From assembly GCA_963989245.1 (NCBI GenBank), contig OZ022346.1, forward strand, positions 49,832,627-49,896,626: a stretch of 64,000 nucleotides of DNA, in the 5' to 3' direction. Positions within the stretch are counted from its first letter, which is position 1; each line of letters begins with the position of its first letter. Shown one piece after another: positions 24,035 through 36,023 of the stretch. The DNA comes from Nansenia antarctica. Taxonomy: Eukaryota; Chordata; Actinopteri; Argentiniformes; Microstomatidae. The notes under the pieces were generated by a model. It did not search any database. It was given only the letters and a program-made list of their open reading frames with translations, and was not told where the DNA came from. Made by a program: the position numbers and the translations under genes.

Positions 24035-26155
24035 TAGGGATAGACGGTTTTTCGGTTAAACCGAAAACCGGGGTTTCTAAAATTAGAAACGTTTTTTTAT
24101 CAAAACCGTCTGAAACCGGATTATTTATTTTTTTAATTTTTTTTAGAAGAATAAAATAGAATAAGAATAAAACTGGAACATGTCACATATTTGTCGTGTG
24201 TGAAAATAAAAATGATACAGTCTGAATCTGCCGCACAATGAGTGAGAGGTTTGGTCAGTTGTGAAGAATAACTGAGGATTAATATCTAATTGGGATTATA
24301 TTTAAGGGTAACGAATCACTCTATGGGAAAGATAGTTGCCTTCAGTTATTGGTAGATAGGAAAGGTTTTTTACAATTACTCGCTTACATTTAATAAGATC
24401 ATTTTCGCTGCTCTCTGTAAAGCGCATTGGGTCACTTTTGTGAGAAATGCGCTATAGAAATAAAATGTGATTTGATTTGATATCAATCAATCAAACTTTA
24501 TTTATGTTCTATAGCACACATCATGCATTGAATGTAACTCCAAGTGCAGTATTTACTAAACCACAATATAATAAAACAAGAGCTATACGGATCAAGAGTG
24601 TACTTTGTGCACAGCGCCACTGTGTGTCACAAGTTCACCTTCAGAGCGGGTGTTCAGCGCAGCAGGCAACATTGTAAGTCCGTTCCGAGCGCAGCTGAAT
24701 CCTGAAAAGGTGAACATGCTCGTGTTTCTTGCGAAGAACCTCGATTAACGGACTATTTAATAGCCTTTAATAGCTTTTATGCTCATTTTTTGTTACTGCC
24801 AGTTTTTGTTATTTAGTTATTAGCCATAGGTTGTGAATTAGAATTAGAATGAATGTGATCAGTGATATCTTTGCACAATTGTTTTACCTGCTTGCACTCA
24901 ATTTGCACTCGTTTGTATTTATATTTATAGATGTTTTTGTTTACGTTTTCTATTCTATTGTATATTCTATGTTGCTCAAAGAATAAAACTGGAACATGTC
25001 ACATGTTTGTCGTGTGTGAAAATAACAATGATACAGTCTGAATCTGCCGCGAAATGAGTGAGAGGTTTGGTCAGTTGTGAAGAATAACTGAGGATTAATA
25101 TCTAATTGGGATTATATTTAAGGGTAACGAATCACTCTATGAGAAAGATAGTTGCCTTCAGTTATTGGTAGATAGGAAAGGTTTTTTACAATTACTCGCT
25201 TACATTTAATAAGATAATTTTCGCTGCTCTCTGTAAAGCGCATTGGGTCACTTTTGTGAGAAATGCGCTATAGAAATAAAATGTGATTTGATTTGATATC
25301 AATCAATCAATCAAACTTTATTTATGTTCTATAGCACAAATCATGCATTGAATGTAACTCCAAGTGCAGTATTTACTAAACCACAATATAATAAAACAAG
25401 AGCTATACGGATCAAGAGTGTTTGTGCACAGCGCCACTGTGTGTGAAGGCGCTACTGAAAGTGATGACAGAACGCATGTCTCAGAAGATACGCGGTCACT
25501 TAGTGACGCAAAGGTAGTTCTGTATTTATCTCTATCTGTATTAGTACATTTATTTTGAAAGCTCTATTTTGACAGCTCTACCATGGGCACTTTTATTTTG
25601 ATGGGGCATTCTTTGTTGATTGACTTACGACAGTTCAGGACGAGTCAGTCTCGCGGCATGTGGTTTTTATGAAAAGCTTTAAGTATGTTCACTGCATAAT
25701 TCTAAGTCTAATATTTCAGTGATTATTGAGCAGTATTCAAATATTTAAATACATTGAGCAGCAGCTGAAACTTTGTCTAAGAACCAAGATATTGAGAAAG
25801 CAGTTCATTCAATGAAGACGCTGTTCCAAGAGATGATCTTCCGTGCAGGCAGGCGTGCACCCTGGATCAGCGGAGCTGGTGTGTTAAGTGTTCATGTGTT
25901 TTCATGTATGGTGTAGCTTACAAAAGTCTGCCTTTCCACTTATATTTGTGAAACTAAGTAGCCTAAATGTGTTGCGACTGTGCTTACGGTGTTTTAATGG
26001 TGTTCGACACGAGTGTATTGTAGCAGTAGGGCTCAATTATTTGAAATTGGCGGTTTTTTTTTACTTTTTTTTTTACCTTTTCGGTTAACCGGAAAACCGC
26101 GGTTTTAGACTTTGACGGTTTTTCGGTTTCAATAATTGGAAACCGTCCATCCCTA
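24035..26155. mobile_element. hAT-like non-autonomous element with 8-bp target duplication
   Basis: The ends TAGGGATAGACGGTTTTTCG and the complementary CCGTCCATCCCTA are flanked by a perfect 8-bp repeat ATTACGAT (24027-24034 and 26156-26163), diagnostic of hAT. An internal segment starting GAATAAAACTGGAACATG is directly duplicated at about 24165 and 24981, offset 816 bp. The duplicated part includes a LINE-like tail (TTTATTTATGTTCTATAGCA). No transposase was recognised. Confidence 0.85.
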
Positions 26156-26245
26156 ATTACGATGTAAAGAAATAGCATGTGATTTTATTTTATTTTATTG
26201 CTCAAAATTCCCCCGTGCCGCCGGAGAACTTTAAGCCCTGCAATA

Positions 26246-26440
26246 TAGCAACATTCTTCAGGATTTCATGCACATTCTACAGCCAGAGACAGATTACATT
26301 ACATTCTTGTAGCACCTGAAAATGAGAACCCCATATTGCTGCGAGAGACAGACAGACACCACAGTCACACAGAGTTCCCCAACCCTCCATAATGTTATTC
26401 ATCTTTTTTCCTCCTCCCTCCACCCTTCCTCCATCCTTAC
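26246..26440. other. Short non-coding flank of the last numa exon
   Basis: No further coding exon was recognised, although a normal NuMA gene would continue in this direction with a very long coiled-coil exon. Confidence 0.4.
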
Positions 26441-29400
26441 GTTTGGTTCTTGCTCTGGAGCTCCTGTAGCTCCGCTCTGGGCTCCAGCTCCTGTTCAGCC
26501 TGATTTCTTTTCAGCTTCTCTAAACAATACTGCAACTGGTAGATTTGGGCTTCTATTAAGGGGGGGGGGGGACAATTAGAATGCAGGAAGCTCAGTATAA
26601 GTAGTAGCACCTGGAGATATAAAAGCAATTTTCATACAATAGCACAAATAAAATCAACCTGATGGATTGCTTAAATAGCAGAGAAATGCATACCTCTCTA
26701 TGTGATAGTGGTGCTACTGTTAGCCAATTCTCTCTCCAGCTCATCCCTCATGTCTCTCTCCTGGGACAGCTGCCTCTGCAGCTTCCTCAGTCTGAACTGA
26801 GGAGTGTTCATCAGATCCTGCAAGGGAGAGCTGAAGAGCATAAAAGTATTTGCAAAAATGTCTGCAGTGTACAGTACATGGGTGATTTAATTCATCAACA
26901 CTAAATTCAAATGTAATTTGGCAATACCCATGCCTCGGAACAGGCAATGTACCTAGAGTCTGAGTTGCCGTTGTACCCATTTCAACACCCCCAAAATGAC
27001 ATGATCACAGTAAATGGAAAAGTATACCTGACTGAGGAGGAGGCCACAGTGTGGAGCTGCATGAACTGGACCCTCTGTTTGCGGTTGAAGACAGGCGACT
27101 CATCATCCGTGAAAGAGGAGGCACTAGACCCCCATCTACTAGCAAAGGCTGAAACATTTGAGAGAGAGAGAGAGAGAGATACTTGCTGTTATTTCAGAAC
27201 TCTGTGCAGACCACTGCAGGGGCAGTGTTGTTGAATATGAATATGAAACACAGAAAAATGTTGTGACTTACTTTTCCTTTTCTTCAGATACTTCTCCAGA
27301 TCACTGCTCACAGAGGCCGTTCTCGTCGTCCACAACAAAGCGAAGCATGGTGACAAGCTCAAGCTAAGGGATAAGGAATGAGCCACTTATGTATTTACAA
27401 ATATAACTTATAAATGACATGCTACAGTATGGAACTGTCATTTAAAAACTGCTTTAAATGCTGTGGTTACTTAGGTCTACAATAATGAGGCCCTGTCCCC
27501 TACCTCAATGTTATGCCCCAGTGTGTGAAGGGTATAATGATCATTATACACAGCATGGTGGAGCAGCAGTAGAACCACCTGAGAAAACACAACAGGTATG
27601 ATTGAGCACACAGGGTGACCCCACTAGTAGTAGCGATGCTCTAGTTCTGTCCAGTTCTGTCCGTGAGTGTGGATTACAATTCTGAAACTTGGTCTGTGTT
27701 TGGTCTGTGGTGGTTGATATTTCTCAGATGCATTAATATGCTTGCCTTGCTGTGGGATCATGTGATGTTATAAGGGATTGGGACAGTCAGATTGTGCCTG
27801 GAAAATCAATAACTGTCATTTATGCAGTGATAAAGCAGATACCTTTGATAGCTCCATCTCTAGGTTTACACCATTACTGAGATGTTCCCAGGAGACCATA
27901 GCTCCGTGGTCTGAACTGTACCTGCAGTCTCCTGAAAAATAGATAGAAGGAGAGACATGTGGAGAGTTATGAGGAAGACTGACGGAGAGAGGGAGCTGGC
28001 CATCTGGGGAAATTAAGTAAAAGACTACGGCCCAAATTACACTGGAAGCGTCAACCTCGCCTTACCTCAGCGGCGTGTGAGTTTCATTTAGGCGCCCATG
28101 CTAATGGGCTAGAGCTCTCACGTGCACCTCATGCTGGCTCCTCCGACTCGCTTGCTATAGAGTCAGAGTCTGGCCTATTTTTCACGTGTGAGGCCGACGT
28201 GAAAATTATCTTAACCAGCAACATAGACTACAGTTTCAATGTCTACATCTAAATATGTCTAACTTTTTTTTAAATCAATACTTCCGCTATCTGTTTCAAA
28301 GCAGAAACCCCAGGTAGACTATAATCATATTATGTTAATAAGTTAAAAGAACATCATGCACCATGAAGGGCAGTATTTTTCCAGTGATTTCTCCCTCTCT
28401 CTCTTTGTTCGGTAGTTTGGTTATTCTCTTGCCACGGCAACATTGTGACGGTATACATTTCCATCTTGCTTATGTTGAGATCGAAGTCGCATGAAATGAC
28501 ATGTCGTTGGCACGATCGCAAAATATTAAAACCAATAACATTCCTGTGGAAATGGACATGCTCTGAATAATTTGTCCACTACTCTTTCTACCGTTCTCTC
28601 TCTTGCTCACACACACATACACACTTTCTCTTTGCTTCTCTCTGTGTTTCCCTGTCTGTGTGTGCATGACTGCGTTTTGCTTATAACCATTGCACTTTTT
28701 GAATCGCTCATTAAGGATGGATGACAGTAGAGACTGAACCCAGAACTATTCATAGTGAAATAGTTTGGACTATTGTAACGGTCTCCTTTCTGGTCTTCCG
28801 AAGAAAGCGATTGGCCAGCTGCAATGAGTCACAGCAAGAGTTTTAACCAAAACAAGCAGACAAGCTCATATAACTCCTATTTTAGAGACTCTACACTGGC
28901 TTCCTGTTAAGTTCAGGATAGATTTCAAGATCCTTCTGCTTGTTTATAAAGCTCTCACTGGCACAGCACCAGAATATCTGAAAGAGCTTTTGCTAGCATA
29001 TCAGCCCAATAGAGCTCTCAGGTCTTCTGATGGTGGTTCTCTGTGTACCACATGTACAAAAGAAGAGATTTGGTCAATCTGAATGTACAAAGATAGGCCT
29101 GGCTGTAGCAGCTACGCATTAGAGGCGTAACAAAAAACATGGGCAGTAGGGAAGACAGAAAGTTCTGCAAAATTCTGCCACGCACACACAGCTAACGCAG
29201 CCAGTGTAATTTGGGCATAACAAGGTGCAAGGCATTTGTATTTTGAGTGGACAATCTAACCAGACAGATTAACCTAAACTGATTCTCTTATCCTTGAAAA
29301 GTAGTTAGATAAGTAGTCAATTGCACTTGGAAAAGACTGCAAAATGAAGCTTAACTGATTAAGTTAAGGCAACGTATTTAGAAGTGTGCCCCACCTTGAA

Positions 29401-31156
29401 GGAAGTCAGAGAGCAAGCTCAACCGCGCCTGAATGGGCTGGTCCAGGCAGGACTGAGGGGTCTCCACTCCCTTCCTGTTAGGGAGAAAGCTATCAATAAA
29501 GACAAGCACAACACACAAGATCATCTGCACAAAAAGACCCAGATACATGGCTGACTGCTGTGCAGATACATCAGAGAGAATGGAAGCCACACACATCCCC
29601 CCAAAAACACACATACTGTGTAGAAATGTCTACCCTACACATAGGGTGCAGAAACTTGGGCACCCCTGGTTTTAATGTCTGTTACAATTAATCTCCAAGT
29701 GATTGAAAGCAAACCTGAAAGTTAAACATGACACCTTTCCGCACATTTTAAAGAAAGGTTTCTTTTTATTTCAATGTTTTGTTTTTCTCATTTCTCATTT
29801 TTTAAAAAGGAAAAGGGCCCTGTGCAAAGGTTTGGGAACCCTTTTGGATTATTCTTTGTTACCTTTTGAGAAGATGATTACTAAGGCCCAGACCAAGGTG
29901 ATTCAGTCGTTAGGGCTTCAATGAGTCAGGTGAATATAATTCCAGGGTTGAACTATATATTCTGAAGTAACTCCATGCCTTCTAAAGCCTGACTGTGGTG
30001 GCTGTTGTGTCTGGAGTTAAAAACCATGGGTTCCTCTTAACAGTTGTCCAAGGATATCAGAATGAAGAGACAGTTCACTTCCACCATCAAGGAGAAGGCT
30101 ACAAAAAACTCTCGCAACGTTTCAAACTACCCATTTCCACTGTCAGAAACATCATGAGAAAATGGAAAATAAATGGAACAATTGAAGTCACGGCAAGATT
30201 TGGAAGACCAAGAAAAATGTCAAATAGAATGGCCCGAGATCTGGTGAGAAATGCTCAGAAGAGCCCACAGATCACTGCAAAAGATCTGCAAAAAACAGTA
30301 GCAGACACCGGTCTAGTTGTTCACAGGACAACAGTACAGCGTACCTTAAACAACAAAGACCTACATGGCAGAGTTGACAGAAAGAAGCCTTTCCTACGAC
30401 CTCAACACAAAATGAAGCGTCTGAAGTATGCAAAAGAAAACCTTGAGAAACCTGAAGCCTATTGGAACAATGTGCTTTGAACTGACAAAACCAAAATTGA
30501 ACTTTTTGGCCACAACCAAAGAAGGTATGTTTGGAGAAAAGGGTGAAGCATTTGTAGAGAAGAACAGAAAGACTCTTAGCTGGCTACAGGAAGCATTTGC
30601 AAGCTGTTATAGTTGCCAGAGGAGGAGTTACAAAGTACTAGCTGACAGGGTTCCCAAACTTTTGCACACAGCCTTTTTCCTTGTTTTATTATTTTGAAAT
30701 TGTAAAAAGACAAATCTAAATTAATCTTGCTTCAAAATGTGATGAAATGTGTCATGTTTACCATTTAGAGCTTAGGTTTGCTTCTTTTTACTTAGGTATT
30801 AATTGTAAAAGGCATTTTGACTAGGGGTGGCCACATTTTTGCACCCCACTGTAGGAATTTAATGTAAAATATAACCAAGCACATTCGCTTTACTCACAAG
30901 TTATGCATTAATCTCAGCAACAACAAGCCATCTTGTAACTGATTGATTTGTAGCAATGGTTGGTCCAATTTCAAGCTGTTGATCTGGAGATGAGAAAAAG
31001 GTTTGAGTCTGCATGAACAATTATCAATATCAACTACTAGAGCTTGCTAGCTATGGCCTGTGCCATGTCATATCAAATAGTAAGCTACAGAATTGAGCCT
31101 AACTTCTTACTTACCCACTCCAACAGGACCAACACTTTGTCTTCGTCTAGTTCCAT
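26441..31156 (-). CDS. numa1: NuMA (numa1-like) 5' part: nine exons, one frameshift, 3' end missing
   Basis: NuMA is a long coiled-coil spindle-pole protein that anchors dynein; its N-terminus is a hook/calponin-like domain. Exons with GT-AG sites: 31115-31156 (ATG; MELDEDKVLVLLEW), 30898-30983, 29395-29474, 27843-27931, 27504-27578, 27272-27363, 27028-27148, 26718-26830, 26441-26552. Landmarks: INSLKLDQPLLQINQLQDG, LSLLSDFLQ, VVLLLLHHAVYN, LVTMLRFVVDDENGL, then SPLQDLMNTPQFRLRKLQ and AQIYQLQYCLEKL, which align in order with human NuMA residues of about 1-290. Phases match except inside 27272-27363, where one extra base puts a TGA at 27301-27303. The long coiled-coil rod and C-terminus are not in the window. 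It could be a pseudogene, a truncated paralogue, or a gene hit by an assembly indel. Confidence 0.82.
28028..29218. mobile_element. DNA transposon with 16-bp inverted ends, carrying a LINE fragment
   Basis: GCCCAAATTACACTGG near 28030 and its exact complement CCAGTGTAATTTGGGC near 29203-29218 form inverted ends in the numa intron between 27931 and 29395. The middle holds a reverse-transcriptase fragment. The superfamily could not be assigned. Confidence 0.5.
28780..29090 (+). pseudogene. LINE reverse transcriptase C-terminal fragment
   Basis: Plus-strand translation gives LHWLPVKFRIDFKILLLVYK followed by ALTGTAPEYL, the conserved C-terminal segment of fish Rex/L2-type non-LTR retrotransposons. 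It is short, has no RT catalytic motifs, and is a dead 3' fragment. Confidence 0.7.
29638..30851 (+). mobile_element. Tc1-like transposon, internally deleted
   Basis: The ends (CACATAGGGTGCAGAAACTT at the left, TTTTTGCACCCCACTG at the right) are inverted repeats flanked by TA, the mariner/Tc1 target. The plus-strand frame 29995-30480 encodes helix-turn-helix and GRPRKMS-type DNA-binding motifs and VVHRTTVQRTLNNKDLHGR. A stop follows just before the first catalytic Asp region (TDKTKIELF), and the segment with the second and third catalytic acids is deleted, the frame resuming near 30590. It is non-autonomous and lies in a numa intron. Confidence 0.85.
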
Positions 31157-31694
31157 GTTCACGACTATCGTCCATTACCAGGCTAAATGGGGAAACATGT
31201 CAACACAACAGCAAAAAAGAACAACATGTCAGTCCTGATACACACTTTCCAAGTGCAGATAACTAGCTCCGTATTATCTCGCAACAACAAAATTTTAAAT
31301 ACTAGCTAGCTACTTTAGTAGGCTAATAGAATAACAATAACACAAAGTATGTAGCTAGCTACCAATGACTTAGTTAGACGAATAATGATTTGTAAATGAA
31401 AATTCTAATGTAGCTAGTTAGGAATCACATACATTGGCTTTACATAGAGCGTTACGACTTTTTACGATACATTTGCCTCAAAATTGGAGCCAGCTTGCTA
31501 CTTACTTGCGACGTCATCCGTGTTACCACTAATACTATAATATATATTACATACAGACACCACCTCCACTTACATACATACACCTCCTCCGCAGACATGC
31601 AGACATACAGACACCTCCTCCACTTGCATACATACACACACTCACACACTACAAAATCGAATACTCTGTGTCCAACTGGAGTCCACAAGCTCAC

Positions 31695-32120
31695 CGCTGA
31701 CGTTGATAGGGAGGTTCAGGGCTGCTGCCGTGACGATGGACGCACAAACAGTGGCGGCAGCTCCCATGTCAGCCCTCATGGCGTCCATCCCCGAGGGCGG
31801 CTTCAGAGCGATCCCACAGCTGCCACCAGAGAGCAGAGAGAAAGGGAGAGAGAGGGTGGACAAGGTATGAGTGAGTGCCTGAAAGGTGATGTCTGTTGTG
31901 GTGGAGGTGGTGGTAGGGTGAAGATGATGGCGGTGGTGAAGAAGGAGGTGTGTGTGTTTTACCTGTCGAAGGTGACACCCTTGCCCACCAGCAGCAGTGG
32001 AGTGTGTGCTGTTGGGGCAGCTGTTGTAATGCACCTCCAGGAAGACAGGGGGCTCCTCTGAGCCTTTAGGACACACTTAGGAACGCCCCCGTTTTCTGCT
32101 CCTCGATCCACTCCAGAGGC
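31695..32120 (-). pseudogene. lap3: lap3 fragment, copy A: two exons with two frameshifts
   Basis: LAP3 is a two-metal M17 leucine aminopeptidase. Exon 31963-32120 (acceptor 32121-32123, donor 31961-31962) reads LEWIEEQKTGAFLSV, shifts +1 at TCC-TAA, continues KGSEEPPVFLEVHY, shifts +1 again in an AC repeat, then reads LLLVGKGVTFD. Exon 31695-31819 reads CGIALKPPSG, MDAMRADMGAAATVCASI, LNLPINVS. Metal and catalytic residues expected here (Lys of VGKG, Asp of TFD, Lys of LKP, Asp of RAD) are present, but the conserved DSGG is DSCG. The NTDAEGR exon and all others are absent. Both shifts are shared with copy B. Confidence 0.85.
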
Positions 32121-32233
32121 CTGGGAGAGGGGCGTTACAAGTTTGCTCACACACACAAAGGTTGGTCAACACACACACACGCACACACACAAACAGAGAC
32201 GCGTACACACACACACTCACACCTTTTATGGAC

Positions 32234-34597
32234 GGTGACCCAGCCATGACACCACCCTCCAACCCCAACACCCTCCAGCCAGCCATGACACCACCACCCT
32301 CCAACCAGCCACAACACCACTACCACCCTCCACCCAGCCACAACACCACCAACCTCCACCCTAAAACACTAAACCCTCCACCCAGCCATGACACCACCAC
32401 CCTCCACCCAGCCATGACACCACCCTCCACCCTAACACACTCAACCCTTCACCCAATGACCTAGCCATAACACAACCACCCTCCAACCCAAACACCCTCC
32501 ACCCAGCCATGACACCACCACCCTCCACCCAGCCACAACAACACCACCACCCTCCACACTAACACACTCCACCCAGCCATAACACCACCCTCCAACCCCA
32601 CCACCCTCGACCCAGCCATGACACCATCACCCTCCAACCCCAACACCCTCCACCCAGCAATGACACTACCACCCTCCACCCAGCCACGACTCCACCAATC
32701 CTAAATAAAATGATTTATTGCCTTCGCTAAAAGTATATTTATTTACAAGTGTTTACAAATATTAGACACCACCACCCTCCCCCCAGCCACGAAACCACAA
32801 CCCTCCACCTAACCACAACGCCACCACCCTCAATCCATCCATCCACCCAGCCATAACACCACCACCCTCCACCCAGCCACAACACCTCCACCCAGCCACA
32901 ACAACACCACCACCCTCCCCCCAGCCACAAAACCACAACCCTCCACCTAACCACAACGCCACCACCCTCAATCCATCCATCCATCCAGCCACAACACCAA
33001 CCTCCACCCATTCACAACCACAACACCACCACCCTCCAACCTCGACCCAGCCATGACACCACCACCCTCCAACCCCAACACCCAGCACCCTCCACCAAGC
33101 CATGACACCACCACCCTCCACCCAACCATGACAACACCACACTCCACCCAGCAATGACACTACCACCCTCCACCCAGCCACGACACCACCAATCCTAAAT
33201 AAAAGGCTTATTGCCTTCGCGAAAAGTATATTTACAAGTGTTTACAAATATTAGACACCACCACCCTCCCCCCAGCCACGAAACCACAACCCTCCACCCA
33301 ACCACAATGCCACCACCTTCCATCCACCCAGCCACAACACTATCACCCTCCACCCAGCCACGAAACCACCACCCTCCACCCAGCCACAACACTACCACCC
33401 TCCACCCAGCCACAACATCACCATCCTCCACCCATTCACAACCACAACACCACCACCCTCAACACCACCACCCTCCAACCCCACCACCCTCGACCCAGCC
33501 ATGACACCACCACCCTCCAACCCCAACACCCAGCACCCTCCACCAAGCCATGACACCACCACCCTCCACCCAACCATGACAACACCACACTCCACCCAGC
33601 AATGACACTACCACCCTCCACCCAGCCACGACACCACCAATCCTAAATAAAAGGCTTTATTGCCTTCGCGAAAAGTATATTTACAAGTGTTTACAAATAT
33701 TAGACACCACCACCCTCCCCCCAGCCACGAAACCACAACCCTCCACCCAACCACAATGCCACCACCTTCCATCCACCCAGCCACAACACCACCACCCTCC
33801 ACCCAGCCACGAAACCACCACCCTCCACCCAGCCACAAAACCACCACCCTCCACCCAGCCACAACACCACCACCCTCCAGCCAGCCACAACACCACCCTC
33901 CACCCAGCCACAACACCACCCTCCACCCAGCCACAACATCACCATCCTCCCCTCAGCCACAAAACCACCATCCTCCCCTCAGCCACGAAACCACCATCCT
34001 CCCCTCAGCCACGAAACCACCATCCTCCCCTCAGCCACGAAACCACCATCCTCCCCATAGCCACGAAACCACCATCCTCCCCTCAGCCACGAAACCACCA
34101 TCCTCCCCTCAGCCACAACACCACCACCCTCCCCTCAGCCACGAAACCACCATCCTCCCCTCAGCCACAACACCACCACCCTCCACCCAGCCACAACACC
34201 ACCACCCTCCCCTCAGCCACGAAACCACCATCCTCCCCTCAGCCACGAAACCACCATCCTCCCCTCAGCCACGAAACCACCATCCTCCCCTCAGCCACGA
34301 AACCACCATCCTCCCCTCAGCCACGAAACCACCACCCTCCCCTCAGCCACGAAACCACCATCCTCCCCTCAGCCACGAAACCACCATCCTCCCCTCAGCC
34401 ACGAAACCACCATCCTCCCCTCAGCCACGAAACCACCATCCTCCCCTCAGCCACGAAACCACCACCACCCTCCATCCATCCACCCAACCAACCTCCACCC
34501 AGCCACGACATCACCACCCTCCACCCTGCCACAACATCACCACCCTCCACCCAGCCACAACATCACCAACCTCCACCCAGCCATGACACCACCCTCT
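32234..34597. repeat. 26-bp minisatellite array A with AT-rich spacers
   Basis: The unit is about 26 bp (CCACGAAACCACCATCCTCC + CCTCAG and variants with CACCCAG). It is interrupted at about 32696, 33190 and 33640 by a 65-70 bp AT-rich spacer containing CCTAAATAAAA and TTTACAAGTGTTTACAAATA, so blocks of repeats plus spacer form a higher-order unit. Neither strand is plausible coding sequence; no unit contains a stop, which creates long false frames. Confidence 0.92.
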
Positions 34598-34600
34598 TAC

Positions 34601-35265
34601 AAGTGTTTACAAATATTACTGACAACAGTCATATAACATTAACAATGACCCAAAAACAACTGGGGATTAACAAAGGGTAGGAGAAGGACCATGCGAACGG
34701 TGTCACAACAAAACACAGCCCTATTCTTCCCTACACCTCTGACCTACCTATATCACATACTAACTAACCTACCCGGAACCTAAACTACCTGCTACAGAAC
34801 TACGGGGCGTGACACCCGCTCGCATCTTACCTAATGTTTTTAGACAGCGGTTATCTACGTGATGTAATGTATACCCCAGGGTATCTTACCTAGCCCTTCT
34901 CCCGTGGGGAAGAAAAGAGAAAACAGGGGTCCATCAACACACTAAACCCACAGCTATGAACAAAAGAAACAATTTCTGGTAACAGATTATAAACAAACTA
35001 GTCAAACAAAACACCACCCCTTCCCTCTCTCGCTACACATGACAAAACACACATTAAGTAGGAGATGATCTTCTGGGTTTGGATGACAACTGATTGAACA
35101 CAGGTGAGGGCTGACGAGATAACGATGATGGACAGGACCCAATAACCAACAGGGGAGGAACCACATGCACACCACTTCACCTAGGGGGAGACAGACAGAA
35201 TGAAAACAAAAACAGACACAGGACATAATACAATACATACAAGTCTGTAACACTTGCATACATAC
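34601..35265. other. Unclassified sequence between the duplication copies
   Basis: No gene or clear element boundary was found. It begins with a truncated copy of the AT-rich spacer (TTACAAGTGTTTACAAATAT). Confidence 0.4.
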
Positions 35266-35485
35266 AGACACCACCTCCACTTACATACATACACCTCCTC
35301 CACTTACATACATACAGACACCACCTCCACTTACATACATACACCTCCTCCGCAGACATGCAGACATGCACACAGACATACAGACAGACATACAGTCATA
35401 CAGACACCTCCTCCACTTGCATACATACACACACTCACACACTACAAAATCGAATACTCTGTCCAACTGGAGTCCACAAGCTCAC

Positions 35486-35911
35486 CGCTGACGTTGATAG
35501 GGAGGTTCAGGGCTGCTGTCGTGACGATGGACGCACAAACAGTGGCGGCAGCTCCCATGTCAGCCCTCATGGCGTCCATCCCCGAGGGCGGCTTCAGAGA
35601 GATCCTACAGCTGCCACCAGAGAGCAGAGAGAAAGGGAGAGAGAGGGTGGACAAGGTATGAGTGAGTGCCTGAAAGGTGATGTCTGTTGTGGTGGAGGTG
35701 GTGGTAGGGTGAAGATGATGGCGGTGGTGAAGAAGGAGGTGTGTGTGTTTTACCTGTCGAAGGTGACACCCTTGCCCACCAGCAGCAGTGGAGTGTGTGC
35801 TGTTGGGGCAGCTGTTGTAATGCACCTCCAGGAAGACAGGGGGCTCCTCTGAGCCTTTAGGACACACTTAGGAACGCCCCTGTTTTCTGCTCCTCGATCC
35901 ACTCCAGAGGC
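35486..35911 (-). pseudogene. lap3: lap3 fragment, copy B: two exons with the same frameshifts
   Basis: Exons 35754-35911 and 35486-35610 have the same sizes (158 and 125 bp) and splice sites as copy A. Both +1 shifts are identical. In addition the DSGG motif reads DSCR (the second glycine is also lost) and IALK is ISLK as in human. The divergence shows the copies are not a trivial read artefact. Only these two of the family's exons are present. Confidence 0.85.
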
Positions 35912-36023
35912 CTGGGAGAGGGGCGTTACAAGTTTGCTCACACACACAAAGGTTGGTCAACACACACACACACGCACACAAACAGAGACGCGTACACACA
36001 CACACTCACACCTTTTATGGACG

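Larger units (their letters stand above)
20768..26245. mobile_element. Outer hAT-like transposon, interrupted by two later insertions
   Basis: The ends TTGCAGGGCTTAAAGT (about 20770) and ACTTTAAGCCCTGCAA (about 26229-26245) are perfect inverted repeats of a hAT-type CAGGGCTT terminus. After removing the two nested elements (21688-23894 and 24035-26155), about 1.1 kb remains. A transposase fragment is read on the minus strand at 21324-21536. No clear 8-bp target duplication was found. Confidence 0.65.
31552..34600. repeat. Segmental duplication copy A (lap3 exons plus 26-bp array)
   Basis: It starts with CATACAGACACCACCTCCAC-type short repeats, then two lap3 exons, a CA-rich stretch and the CCACCCTCCACCCAGCCA array. 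The same order and near-identical sequence recur at 35266-37545. Confidence 0.85.

Noticed and set aside
19027..31156. NuMA-Tdrd12 fusion gene
   Set aside because: The last numa exon ends in phase 2 while the first tdrd12 exon starts in phase 0; direct joining gives an immediate stop.
32739..33934. Gly/Trp/Val-rich frames on the minus strand
   Set aside because: Shadows of the same 26-bp minisatellite.
33660..34586. 308-codon Pro/His/Thr-rich open frame
   Set aside because: It is a 26-bp repeat without stops read through three frames; the frame has no start context, splice context or domain, and similar frames exist on the other strand.
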